Positions 53,470 to 61,992 of a stretch of DNA of 64,000 nt are shown here, in pieces. The translations under genes were made by a program, and so were the position numbers. The stretch's first letter is position 1. Each line of letters opens with the position of its first letter. Under the pieces are notes generated by a model, which was not told where the DNA came from, did not search any database, and worked only from the letters and a program-made list of their open reading frames with translations. Source of the stretch: UBA5972 sp964567685 (lineage in GTDB: Bacteria > Pseudomonadota > Alphaproteobacteria > Rhodobacterales > Rhodobacteraceae); the NCBI GenBank assembly GCA_964567685.1, contig CAZMNO010000010.1, forward strand, positions 23,087 to 87,086, read 5' to 3'.

Positions 53470-54442
53470 TCGCCTCGATACTGATTTCCTGCCTGGCGGT
53501 TTCAACCCCATTTCGGGTAAGTTTGACATAGGCAAAGTATTTTCCTTCCGGCCAGCCTTTTGCGCGTCGTTTCTTGCCAGCCAGCCGATAAAGCTCGGCG
53601 CGGTTGCGGGTGACGGTAAAGCTCTCATCAATCAGGGTTGATCCGTTCGGGTATCTGATCACCAGCGAAATTTTATCGCCCTTTTGCAAGCCATAGAAAT
53701 AAGCCCAAAGAACAAGGGCCGGGGTGGCCGGATTGAGCGCAGCAAGGGCAGGAGGGCCTTGCCTGATCTCATCAAACGACAGGGTTCCGGCGGCAAACCC
53801 CGCCGCCATCAGACCACCGGCACTATAGGCAATCGGCTGCTCCCAGAGTTGCGATGCAACGGTGGTTTCACAGGTCGGTTCGTCATTAGGCTGAAACGGA
53901 TCGATGATATCGCCGCCATTGGTCAGCTTGATATGCAAATGCGGGAACTCGGTCTGCCCACTGAGACCGATCAGGCCAAGTGCCCTGCCGCGCGAAACCT
54001 TCTGGCCTTTCTTTACGGTGATCGAGCCTTTGCGCATATGACAATACTGGCTGCGCCAGCCATCGCCATGATCGATCAGAACGCCATTGCCGAATTCCCT
54101 GCCGTCAATATCGGGTGAATTGTCGCTGCCCTGCGCGATATCCCGCATATTATCCCGAATAGCGAGCACCTGGCCAGGTGCCGCTGCTAGAACGGTGACA
54201 CCTTCATTCTCAATCTCACGCCGATGCGCCAGACGGATATCGGTGCCACGGTGGCCGTCATAGCTGAGCGGGCCACAGGTGTAATCCCGTGCGCCCGGAC
54301 CGGCATCGCGGTCCACATATTGCTGGATGAAACAGGTTTCCCCGAGGATGCAGTCAAGGGGCCAGGAAAATAGAGGCTCTTCCGCCAGTGCCGGAAAAGG
54401 CACCAAGCATATCACCGCTGCAAATGTGCAAAATCGGATCAA
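53456..54442 (-). CDS. Secreted M23 (LytM-type) metallopeptidase
   Basis: The 328-residue product has a signal peptide (MIRFCTFAAVICLVPFPALA) and an M23 domain with the zinc motifs YDGHRGTDIRL near residue 64 and FPHLHIKL near residue 170. Both HxxxD and HxH ligands are present, so it should be active on peptidoglycan crosslinks. A C-terminal beta domain follows. Its start overlaps the clpA stop by four bases, and its end overlaps the OmpA-like gene in antisense. Confidence 0.9.
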   Translation of the reverse strand: MIRFCTFAAVICLVPFPALAEEPLFSWPLDCILGETCFIQQYVDRDAGPGARDYTCGPLSYDGHRGTDIRLAHRREIENEGVTVLAAAPGQVLAIRDNMRDIAQGSDNSPDIDGREFGNGVLIDHGDGWRSQYCHMRKGSITVKKGQKVSRGRALGLIGLSGQTEFPHLHIKLTNGGDIIDPFQPNDEPTCETTVASQLWEQPIAYSAGGLMAAGFAAGTLSFDEIRQGPPALAALNPATPALVLWAYFYGLQKGDKISLVIRYPNGSTLIDESFTVTRNRAELYRLAGKKRRAKGWPEGKYFAYVKLTRNGVETARQEISIEAITSP

Positions 54443-56760
54443 TCGGCGGTCAACAGCGGTGGCTTGTCCCCGGAAAGGCGTGGTTTTTCAGGCGCGTCGA
54501 TCTTGAGATCAAGCTTGCCATCCTTCAGCCCGACCTTGATCACGCCGCCCTTGGCAAGCTTGCCAAACAGCAGCTCTTCGGCCAGCGGTTTCTTGATGTT
54601 TTCCTGAATAACCCGCGCCAGCGGGCGCGCGCCCATACGATCGTCATACCCCTTGTCAGCCAGCCAGTCTGCGGCTTCCGGGCTAAGCTCGATCAGCACA
54701 TTGCGATCCATCAACTGGGCTTCCAACTGCAGGACGAACTTGTCGACAACCTGCAGGATCACCTCTTTGGAGAGGGCGGCAAAGCTGATCACCGCATCAA
54801 GGCGGTTGCGAAACTCCGGCGTAAACATGCGTTCAATCGCTGCCGTATCCTCGCCTTCACGCCGATCACGGCCAAAGCCGATGGCGGTTTTCGCCAGTTC
54901 GGTGGCGCCAGCATTTGTGGTCATGATCAGAACGACATTGCGGAAATCAACGGTGCGGCCGTTATGGTCGGTCAGTTTGCCGTGATCCATCACCTGCAGC
55001 AGGATGTTATAAACATCCGGATGGGCTTTTTCGATTTCATCAAGCAGCAAAACACAATGCGGATGCTGATCAACGCCATCGGTCAGAAGACCACCCTGAT
55101 CAAACCCGACATATCCCGGAGGGGCCCCGATCAGGCGGGAAACCGCGTGTTTTTCCATATATTCAGACATGTCAAAGCGTAAAAGCTCGACACCCAGCGT
55201 ATAGGCCAGTTGCTTTGCAACCTCGGTCTTGCCAACACCCGTCGGCCCGGCAAACAGATAGTTGCCGATGGGTTTTTCCGGCTCGCGCAGCCCTGCTCGG
55301 CTGAGTTTGATGGCTGACGACAAAGCGTCAATCGCCGGGTCCTGCCCGAAAACAACCCGCTTCAGCGAGTTTTCCAGATCACGCAGAACCTCAGCATCGT
55401 CCTTGGAGACGTTTTTCGGAGGAATCCGGGCAATCTTGGCGACGACCGCTTCGATTTCCTTCACACCGATGGTCTTGCGGCGCTTGTTTTCCGGCACCAG
55501 ATGCTGGGCCGCGCCAGCTTCATCGATCACGTCGATGGCCTTGTCGGGCAATTTTCTGTCATGGATATAACGTGCCGACAACTCCACCGCATTCTTGATG
55601 GCGTCAGCAGTATATTTGATATCGTGGTGATCCTCAAAATAGGGTTTCAGCCCTTTCAGGATCTTGATCGAATCCTCGACCGTTGGTTCGTTCACGTCGA
55701 TTTTCTGGAACCGGCGCGAAAGTGCGCGATCTTTTTCGAAATGCTGGCGGAACTCTTTATATGTGGTCGAGCCCATACAGCGAAGCTTGCCGCCCTGCAG
55801 GGCCGGTTTCAGAAGATTGGAAGCATCTATCGCGCCGCCAGAGGTAGCACCAGCACCGATAACGGTGTGAATTTCATCGATGAACAGCACCGCATCGGGA
55901 TGCTCTTCCAGTTCGGCAACGACCGCTTTCAGCCGCTCTTCGAAATCGCCGCGATAGCGGGTGCCAGCAAGAAGGGCCCCCATGTCGAGCGAAAAGATTG
56001 TCGCGTTTTGCAAAACTTCCGGGGTTTCACCCTCGACGATCTTATGGGCCAGACCCTCGGCGATGGCGGTTTTGCCAACGCCCGGATCGCCGACCAGAAG
56101 CGGGTTGTTCTTGCGGCGGCGGCACAGAACCTGAATGCAGCGTTCAACTTCAAGACCGCGACCGATCAGCGGATCGACCTCGCCCTTGCGTGACTTGGCG
56201 TTGAGATCGACGCAATATTTATCAAGGGCAGACTCGCGTGCCTCGGCATCGACGGTTGTCTGGGTTTCTTCTTCAAAATCACCGGTACCAGTCAAAGGCC
56301 TGCTCTCGCCATAGGACGGATCCTTGGCCACGCCATGGGCGATATAGTTCACCGCATCATAGCGGGTCATGTCCTGTTCCTGCAGAAAGAAGGCGGCATT
56401 ACTTTCGCGTTCGGCAAAAATCGCAACCAGAACGTTGGCACCGGTCACTTCGGTGCGTCCGGAACTTTGCACGTGAATTGCTGCGCGCTGGATCACCCGC
56501 TGAAATGCCGTGGTCGGTGCGGCTTCGGATCCGTCGATTTCCGAGATCAGGCTGGTCAGCTCTTCATCGATATAGGTTTCCAGTGCCTTGGTCAGAATAT
56601 CAAGATCAACACCGCAGGCCCGCATGACTTTTGCGGCATCGGGTTCATCGATCAGCGCCAGCAAAAGATGCTCAAGAGACGCCAGCTCGTGCTTGCGCTC
56701 ATTGGCATGTGCCAACGCAGCATGAATAGCCTGTTCAAGTGTATTCGAGAATGATGGCAT
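54439..56760 (-). CDS. clpA: ATP-dependent Clp protease ATP-binding subunit ClpA
   Basis: The 773-residue Hsp100 unfoldase delivers substrates to ClpP. It starts MPSFSNTLEQAIHAALAHAN with the N domain, and has two AAA+ modules: Walker A GDPGVGKTAIAEGLA near residue 215 and GPTGVGKTEVAKQLA near residue 500. Linker length and the YMEKHAVSRLIGAPPGYVGFD loop identify ClpA rather than ClpB. The adapter gene clpS is not adjacent. Confidence 0.95.
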   Translation of the reverse strand: MPSFSNTLEQAIHAALAHANERKHELASLEHLLLALIDEPDAAKVMRACGVDLDILTKALETYIDEELTSLISEIDGSEAAPTTAFQRVIQRAAIHVQSSGRTEVTGANVLVAIFAERESNAAFFLQEQDMTRYDAVNYIAHGVAKDPSYGESRPLTGTGDFEEETQTTVDAEARESALDKYCVDLNAKSRKGEVDPLIGRGLEVERCIQVLCRRRKNNPLLVGDPGVGKTAIAEGLAHKIVEGETPEVLQNATIFSLDMGALLAGTRYRGDFEERLKAVVAELEEHPDAVLFIDEIHTVIGAGATSGGAIDASNLLKPALQGGKLRCMGSTTYKEFRQHFEKDRALSRRFQKIDVNEPTVEDSIKILKGLKPYFEDHHDIKYTADAIKNAVELSARYIHDRKLPDKAIDVIDEAGAAQHLVPENKRRKTIGVKEIEAVVAKIARIPPKNVSKDDAEVLRDLENSLKRVVFGQDPAIDALSSAIKLSRAGLREPEKPIGNYLFAGPTGVGKTEVAKQLAYTLGVELLRFDMSEYMEKHAVSRLIGAPPGYVGFDQGGLLTDGVDQHPHCVLLLDEIEKAHPDVYNILLQVMDHGKLTDHNGRTVDFRNVVLIMTTNAGATELAKTAIGFGRDRREGEDTAAIERMFTPEFRNRLDAVISFAALSKEVILQVVDKFVLQLEAQLMDRNVLIELSPEAADWLADKGYDDRMGARPLARVIQENIKKPLAEELLFGKLAKGGVIKVGLKDGKLDLKIDAPEKPRLSGDKPPLLTAD

Positions 56761-56952
56761 AACTCAGCCCTCCCATCATGACCCGATCTGCGGACGGTGG
56801 CCCCCAGACCTTACGCATTCATGCACTGCCTGATCTTAAACTTCGGTTTTATTATGGCAGCTTCAAGGCCTTTTTCCTCAATTCTCTTCACGAAATGTGA
56901 AAAAGGTTGCCTGTTTGCCAGTGAAACGGACGATAAAACCAGATCAGGCTCA

Positions 56953-57050
56953 TCATTGTTTGGTAAATACTCCCAGAGGAGCGCCAGAATCTCATATTCA
57001 AGGCGAAAAGAATAATGCCTCCGGCGGGAGTATTTTTGCCAAAAAGAAGC
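56953..57050. repeat. Inverted pair of dispersed intergenic elements (copies 4 and 5)
   Basis: TTTGGTAAATACTCCC at 56959-56974 and GGGAGTATTTTTGCCAAA at 57026-57043 are nearly perfect inverted repeats around about 50 bases. The left arm is copy 4 (minus orientation, ending AAACAATGATG), the right arm copy 5 (plus, GCCTCCGGCGGGAGTATTTT). The 307-base gap between clpA and gloB holds nothing else supported; an 80-codon minus reading (56811-57053) runs through the right arm and is not accepted. Confidence 0.55.
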
Positions 57051-57067
57051 CACACAGAAGAATCCGA

Positions 57068-57835
57068 TCAGAAATTGTCCTTGCGGCTGCGAATTTCCGC
57101 AAAGACAGCGGCGTCGCTGGCATCTCGCATTCCAAGGGCGGCTTTGACCTCGGGAAATCCGGCCCTTAGGAAAGGATTTGTCGCCATTTCCAGTGCAAGC
57201 GTGGCCCCCATCGTGTCGTCGCCCCGGGCGCGGGTTTCTGAGATGCTGCGCACGCGGTCGATCAAGGCCTTGTTTTCGGGTTCGATCGACAGGGCAAATT
57301 TGGCATTGGCGGCTGTGTACTCATGCCCGGAATAGATGTGGGTTTCCGGTGGCAGTTCCATCAGGCGCGACAAGGTATCCCACATCATGTCGGCATCGCC
57401 TTCAAACAGGCGCCCGCAGCCCATGACCATTAGACTGTCCCCGGTAAAGAGCGCGTTGCCTTCGGGGAAATGATAGGCCACATGCCCCTTGGTGTGTCCG
57501 GAAACGTCATAGACATGGACCGGTTGCCCACCAAGGGCAAAAGCGTCGCCCTCGTGCACGGCAAGATCAAGCTTGGGCAGGCGGTGACTGTCAACCGCCG
57601 AGCCCACTACCGGGGCTTCTATTGCTTCATGCAGCAGCTTCAGCCCGTCGATGTGATCGCCGTGGTGGTGAGTGATCAGGATCTGGTTCAGCCCCCAGCC
57701 TGCAAAAGACAATGTACGCAGGATTGGCGCGGTTTCAGGCGCATCGATGACGGCAACTTCACCGGTTTGGGTGTCTTGCACTGCATAGGCATAGTTGTCT
57801 GACAGGCAGGGGATGGTGAGAATTTCCAGAGGCAT
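57068..57835 (-). CDS. gloB: Hydroxyacylglutathione hydrolase (glyoxalase II)
   Basis: The 255-residue enzyme completes methylglyoxal detoxification by cleaving S-D-lactoylglutathione. From the ATG at 57835 it starts MPLEILTIPCLSDNYAYAV, with the binuclear metal motif THHHGDHIDG near residue 50 and GHTKGHVAYHFPEG, ALFTGDSLMVMGCGRLFEGD and YSGHEYTAANAKFAL further on. Length is standard. A TTG six codons upstream is an alternative. Confidence 0.94.
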   Translation of the reverse strand: MPLEILTIPCLSDNYAYAVQDTQTGEVAVIDAPETAPILRTLSFAGWGLNQILITHHHGDHIDGLKLLHEAIEAPVVGSAVDSHRLPKLDLAVHEGDAFALGGQPVHVYDVSGHTKGHVAYHFPEGNALFTGDSLMVMGCGRLFEGDADMMWDTLSRLMELPPETHIYSGHEYTAANAKFALSIEPENKALIDRVRSISETRARGDDTMGATLALEMATNPFLRAGFPEVKAALGMRDASDAAVFAEIRSRKDNF

Positions 57836-57900
57836 GGCTTTTTCGCTGTTCAATGAGTAGGGTCCGCTTAGAACATTCCCCCATCAGGGACAGGGATGCA

Positions 57901-58698
57901 ATGCATTTGGATGTGGTTGACATCAAGTCGTTTTATTACCGGACGAGTCTCGGGCGGACCGCGCAGCGCGCGATTCGGGCGAGTGTTGGCGAAATCTGGC
58001 CGGATGCGCGGGGATTGACGGTTGCCGGTTTCGGTTTTGCCGTTCCTGTGTTGCGCCCGTTCAGAGGGGAGGCAAAGCGGATGCTGTCGCTGATGCCTGG
58101 GCCGCAGGGGGTGATGAAATGGCCCGAAGACGGCCCGAATGTTTCGATGCTTTGTGAAGAAACGAAATGGCCGATTGAAACCGGACTGATAGACCGGCTT
58201 GTGGTGATGCACGGGCTTGAAACCTCGGAAAATCCCGGCGCGCTGCTGGACGAGATATGGCGGGTGCTGGCCCCGGAGGGTCGTGTTCTGTTCATTGTTC
58301 CCAATCGCTCGGGCTTATGGTCGCGCCGCGATGTGACGCCATTTGGCTATGGACGCCCCTATTCGCTGGGCCAGCTTGAAGCGCAGCTCAAGCAGCATCG
58401 CTTCAAGTCGCATCGGCATCTGGCGACGTTGTTCTCGCCTCCCAGTCAGAAACGTTTCTGGCTGAAAATGTCGCCAATGTGGGAACGCGTGGGGCGCAGT
58501 GTCAGTTCACATCTGGCCGGTGGCGTGCTGCTGAACGAAGCGAGCAAGCAGGTTTATGCGCCCACCCATCGTGGCCTGCCCGAGGCTGTTCGAAGGCCCC
58601 TGGGCGTGTTGGAAGGGATCTCTCGACCGGCTCCGGAACCAGCCTCAGGACGATCCCGACGCTCGAAGGTGCAAACCTCTGAGATTCGCCTTCTTTGA
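57901..58698 (+). CDS. Class I SAM-dependent methyltransferase
   Basis: The 265-residue product starts MHLDVVDIKSFYYRTSLGRT at 57901, after CAGGGA; an ATG at 57853 is possible but would sit at the gloB start. The central part LLDEIWRVLAPEGRVLFIVPN near residue 120 is the post-motif of class I methyltransferases, while the SAM-binding glycine motif is weak (LTVAGFGFAVPVL). It is divergent from gloB with about 65 bases between. The C-terminal 20 residues are low-complexity. Substrate is unknown. Confidence 0.8.
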   Translation: MHLDVVDIKSFYYRTSLGRTAQRAIRASVGEIWPDARGLTVAGFGFAVPVLRPFRGEAKRMLSLMPGPQGVMKWPEDGPNVSMLCEETKWPIETGLIDRLVVMHGLETSENPGALLDEIWRVLAPEGRVLFIVPNRSGLWSRRDVTPFGYGRPYSLGQLEAQLKQHRFKSHRHLATLFSPPSQKRFWLKMSPMWERVGRSVSSHLAGGVLLNEASKQVYAPTHRGLPEAVRRPLGVLEGISRPAPEPASGRSRRSKVQTSEIRLL

Positions 58699-58968
58699 AG
58701 GTCAAAATCAAAAAATTGACCTAAGCCCCTGTATTCCCGCTCTTTTTAAAGCTTCAAAGCGTCGCACGTGAGTCTCTGGACGTTTTAAAATATTGATAAC
58801 AAACATTTTTAATTAATCCACAGGCCGCGCCAAAGCGGTTGCCAGCCCAGATTACCTCTGCTATCACCGCGCCGATTTCGATGTGCATACAATCGTGTGC
58901 GCTCAGTCCAACAAGCTGGCCTTTGTGTGAACCAAAGGGCCGGGAAGCCAGAAATCGGAAGGGTCTAC
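58699..58968. promoter_or_regulatory. Upstream region of the ATP synthase operon
   Basis: About 270 bases without a gene. AGGTCAA at 58699-58705 and TTGACCT at 58716-58722 form a perfect inverted repeat that ends the methyltransferase gene or serves as an operator. An AT-rich stretch near 58790-58820 could contain the operon promoter. The ribosome site GGAAGGG lies five bases before the GTG of atpH. Confidence 0.45.
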
Positions 58969-59529
58969 GTGTCCGAAACAGCTTCACTATCTTCGGGCAT
59001 TGCGTCGCGCTATGCGACGGCGGTGTTTGATCTGGCCAAAGAGGCCAAGAAACTTGCAGCGGTCGAGAAAGATATCGATCAGCTTGATGAAACCATGGAA
59101 GTCAGCACTGACTTTGGCAATCTGATCACCTCGCCGGTTATTTCGCGGGCTGAACAGGGTGCAGCTATTGCCGGGATTGCAGCCAAAATGGGCCTTAGCG
59201 ACATCGTGACCAATACGCTTGGTCTGATGGCGGAAAACCGGCGCCTGTTTGTCCTGCCGGCCCTGATCGCCAGCGTGCGTGCCCTGATTGCCGAGGAAAA
59301 GGGCGAGGTCACGGCAGACGTGTCGTCGGCGAAGAAACTGACCAAGGCGCAGGAAACCAAGCTGGCGGGTGAGCTTAAGGCGGCTGTCGGCAAGGATGTG
59401 AAAATCAGAACGACCGTTGATGAAGCGCTCATCGGCGGTCTTGTCATTAAAGTGGGCTCGAGAATGATTGACAGTTCAATCGCCTCCAAGCTCTCCAATC
59501 TTCAAAATGCAATGAAAGAGGTCGGATAA
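58969..59529 (+). CDS. atpH: ATP synthase F1 delta subunit
   Basis: The delta subunit (OSCP equivalent) joins the F1 head to the peripheral stalk. The start is GTG at 58969 with GGAAGGG upstream, giving 186 residues (VSETASLSSGIASRYATAVF read as Met), the usual size. ISRAEQGAAIAGIA near residue 63 and the C-terminal VGSRMIDSSIASKLSNL are typical. The upstream in-frame ATG at 58897 is rejected. The stop overlaps atpA (TAATG). Confidence 0.94.
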   Translation: MSETASLSSGIASRYATAVFDLAKEAKKLAAVEKDIDQLDETMEVSTDFGNLITSPVISRAEQGAAIAGIAAKMGLSDIVTNTLGLMAENRRLFVLPALIASVRALIAEEKGEVTADVSSAKKLTKAQETKLAGELKAAVGKDVKIRTTVDEALIGGLVIKVGSRMIDSSIASKLSNLQNAMKEVG

Positions 59530-61067
59530 TGGGTATCCAAGCAGCAGAAATTTCTGCAATCCTCAAGGACCAGATCAAGAATTTTGGTCAGGAGGCAGAA
59601 GTCGCCGAAGTCGGCCGCGTGCTGTCCGTCGGTGACGGTATCGCGCGTGTACACGGGCTGGACAACATCCAGGCCGGTGAGATGGTCGAATTCCCCGGTG
59701 GTATCCGCGGCATGGCCCTGAACCTCGAGATCGACAACGTGGGTGTTGTTATCTTCGGTTCCGACCGTGACATTAAAGAAGGCGATGTTGTCAAACGGAC
59801 CAACGCGATTGTGGACGTTCCGGTTGGGGACGAACTGCTGGGCCGCGTTGTCGACGGTCTTGGCAACCCGATTGACGGTAAAGGCCCGATCAAAACCAAG
59901 AAGCGTTCGCAGGCCGACGTCAAGGCACCGGGCATCATCCCGCGTAAATCGGTGCACGAGCCGATGGCAACCGGCCTCAAATCGGTCGACGCGCTGATCC
60001 CGATCGGCCGTGGCCAGCGCGAGCTGATCATTGGTGACCGTCAGACCGGTAAAACCGCCGTTGCTCTTGACGCGATCCTGAACCAGAAATCCTATAACGA
60101 TGCGGCAGGCGATGATGAGAGCAAGAAGCTCTACTGCGTTTACGTCGCTGTCGGTCAGAAGCGCTCGACTGTTGCCCAGCTGGTGAAAAAACTGGAAGAG
60201 ACCGGCGCGCTGGCCTATTCGATCATCGTTGCCGCAACCGCGTCCGATCCGGCGCCGATGCAGTTTCTTGCCCCATACTCGGCAACCTCGATGGCCGAGC
60301 ATTTCCGTGACAACGGCCGCCATGCGCTGATCATCTATGATGACCTCAGCAAACAGGCCGTTTCTTATCGCCAGATGTCCCTGCTTCTGCGCCGCCCACC
60401 GGGACGTGAAGCCTATCCGGGTGACGTTTTCTACCTGCACTCGCGCCTTCTGGAACGTGCAGCAAAGCTCAATGAGGACAATGGTGCCGGTTCAATCACC
60501 GCGCTGCCGATCATTGAAACTCAGGGTGGTGACGTTTCGGCGTTTATTCCGACCAACGTGATCTCGATCACCGACGGTCAGATCTTCCTTGAAACCGAAC
60601 TGTTCTATCAGGGTATCCGCCCCGCTGTGAACACCGGTCTGTCAGTGTCGCGTGTGGGCTCTTCGGCTCAGACGGATGCGATGAAATCGGTTGCCGGTTC
60701 GATCAAGCTGGAACTGGCGCAGTATCGTGAGATGGCAGCGTTTGCGCAGTTTGGTTCCGACCTTGATGCCGCTACGCAGGCATTGCTCAACCGTGGTGCA
60801 CGTCTGACCGAGCTCTTGAAACAGCCGCAATACACGCCTCTGACCAATGCTGAGCAGGTTATCGTGATCTATGCCGGTACCAAAGGCTATCTCGACAAGA
60901 TCGAGGTTGGCGAGGTTGGCCGCTTTGAAGCCGGTCTTCTGAACCACGTTCGTCAGAACCACACAGCCCTTCTTGATGATATCACCAACAACGACCGCAA
61001 GGTTAAAGGTGATCTGGAAGATGCCGTCAAATCCGCCGTTGAAGAGTTTGCAAAAGACTTCAACTAA
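59529..61067 (+). CDS. atpA: ATP synthase F1 alpha subunit
   Basis: The 512-residue alpha subunit has the non-catalytic nucleotide site with Walker A GDRQTGKTAVALD near residue 170 and ALIIYDDLSKQAVSYRQMS, RPPGREAYPGDVFYLHSR and the family signature PAVNTGLSVSRVGSSAQ near residue 365. Length is standard. It begins at the ATG overlapping the atpH stop. Confidence 0.98.
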   Translation: MGIQAAEISAILKDQIKNFGQEAEVAEVGRVLSVGDGIARVHGLDNIQAGEMVEFPGGIRGMALNLEIDNVGVVIFGSDRDIKEGDVVKRTNAIVDVPVGDELLGRVVDGLGNPIDGKGPIKTKKRSQADVKAPGIIPRKSVHEPMATGLKSVDALIPIGRGQRELIIGDRQTGKTAVALDAILNQKSYNDAAGDDESKKLYCVYVAVGQKRSTVAQLVKKLEETGALAYSIIVAATASDPAPMQFLAPYSATSMAEHFRDNGRHALIIYDDLSKQAVSYRQMSLLLRRPPGREAYPGDVFYLHSRLLERAAKLNEDNGAGSITALPIIETQGGDVSAFIPTNVISITDGQIFLETELFYQGIRPAVNTGLSVSRVGSSAQTDAMKSVAGSIKLELAQYREMAAFAQFGSDLDAATQALLNRGARLTELLKQPQYTPLTNAEQVIVIYAGTKGYLDKIEVGEVGRFEAGLLNHVRQNHTALLDDITNNDRKVKGDLEDAVKSAVEEFAKDFN

Positions 61068-61100
61068 ACGTGGCCTTAAGGAACAAGGAGCTTTGCTGAC

Positions 61101-61973
61101 ATGGCAAACCTCAAGGACCTGAAAACCAGGATCGAGAGTGTCAAGAGCACTCGCAAGATCACCAAGGCCATGCAGATGGTCGCGGCAGCAAAACTGCGCC
61201 GCGCCCAGGAAGCGGCTGAGGCCGGTCGTCCCTATGGCGAACGTATGTCCGCAGTCATGGGCAATCTGGCCAAAGGTGCCGCTGGATCGGAAACTGCTCC
61301 GAAACTGCTGGCAGGCACCGGAAGTGATCAAGTGCATCTGCTGATCGTGGCAACTGCGGAACGCGGGCTTTGTGGCGGGTTCAACTCGTCGATTGCCAAG
61401 CTTGCACGCGCCCACGCCGAAGACCTGATCGCCAAAGGTAAGACGGTGAAAATCCTTACCGTTGGCAAGAAAGGCCGCGAGCAGCTGAAGCGCGATTATG
61501 AAGATAAGTACATCGCACATGTGGATCTGAGCGACGTCAAGCGCATCGGTTACGCAAACGCTCAGGATATCGCCCGCGATGTTCTGGCGCGGTTTGAGGC
61601 TGGCGAATTCGATGTCGCAACTATCTTTTACAATGTGTTTCAGTCGGTTATCGCCCAGATCCCGACCGCCAAGCAGCTTATTCCTGCCGAGGTGGAAGAA
61701 GATTCCGGTGGTGACGCCCCGTTTTACGAGTATGAACCGGACGAGGATGAAATTCTGGCTGAATTGCTGCCCGCAGCAATGACCACACAGGTTTTCACTG
61801 CCTTGCTGGAAAACGGTGCGTCCGAGCAGGGTGCCCGGATGTCCGCCATGGACAACGCAACCCGCAACGCTGGCGAGATGATCGACAAGCTGACCATCGA
61901 GTTCAACCGTTCGCGTCAGGCGGCGATCACCAACGAACTTATCGAAATTATTTCGGGCGCCGAAGCGCTCTAG
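61101..61973 (+). CDS. atpG: ATP synthase F1 gamma subunit
   Basis: The 290-residue gamma subunit is the central rotating shaft. It starts MANLKDLKTRIESVKSTRKI after AAGGAG and has the terminal helices expected, with TERGLCGGFNSSIAKLA near residue 85 and the C-terminal ATRNAGEMIDKLTIEFNRSR. Length is standard. Confidence 0.97.
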   Translation: MANLKDLKTRIESVKSTRKITKAMQMVAAAKLRRAQEAAEAGRPYGERMSAVMGNLAKGAAGSETAPKLLAGTGSDQVHLLIVATAERGLCGGFNSSIAKLARAHAEDLIAKGKTVKILTVGKKGREQLKRDYEDKYIAHVDLSDVKRIGYANAQDIARDVLARFEAGEFDVATIFYNVFQSVIAQIPTAKQLIPAEVEEDSGGDAPFYEYEPDEDEILAELLPAAMTTQVFTALLENGASEQGARMSAMDNATRNAGEMIDKLTIEFNRSRQAAITNELIEIISGAEAL

Positions 61974-61992
61974 AGAACCGGAGAAAACAGAT

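Noticed and set aside
56811..57053. 80-codon minus-strand reading between clpA and gloB
   Set aside because: Its start lies in a copy of the dispersed repeat, and the rest shows no family or coding bias. It is better explained as intergenic.
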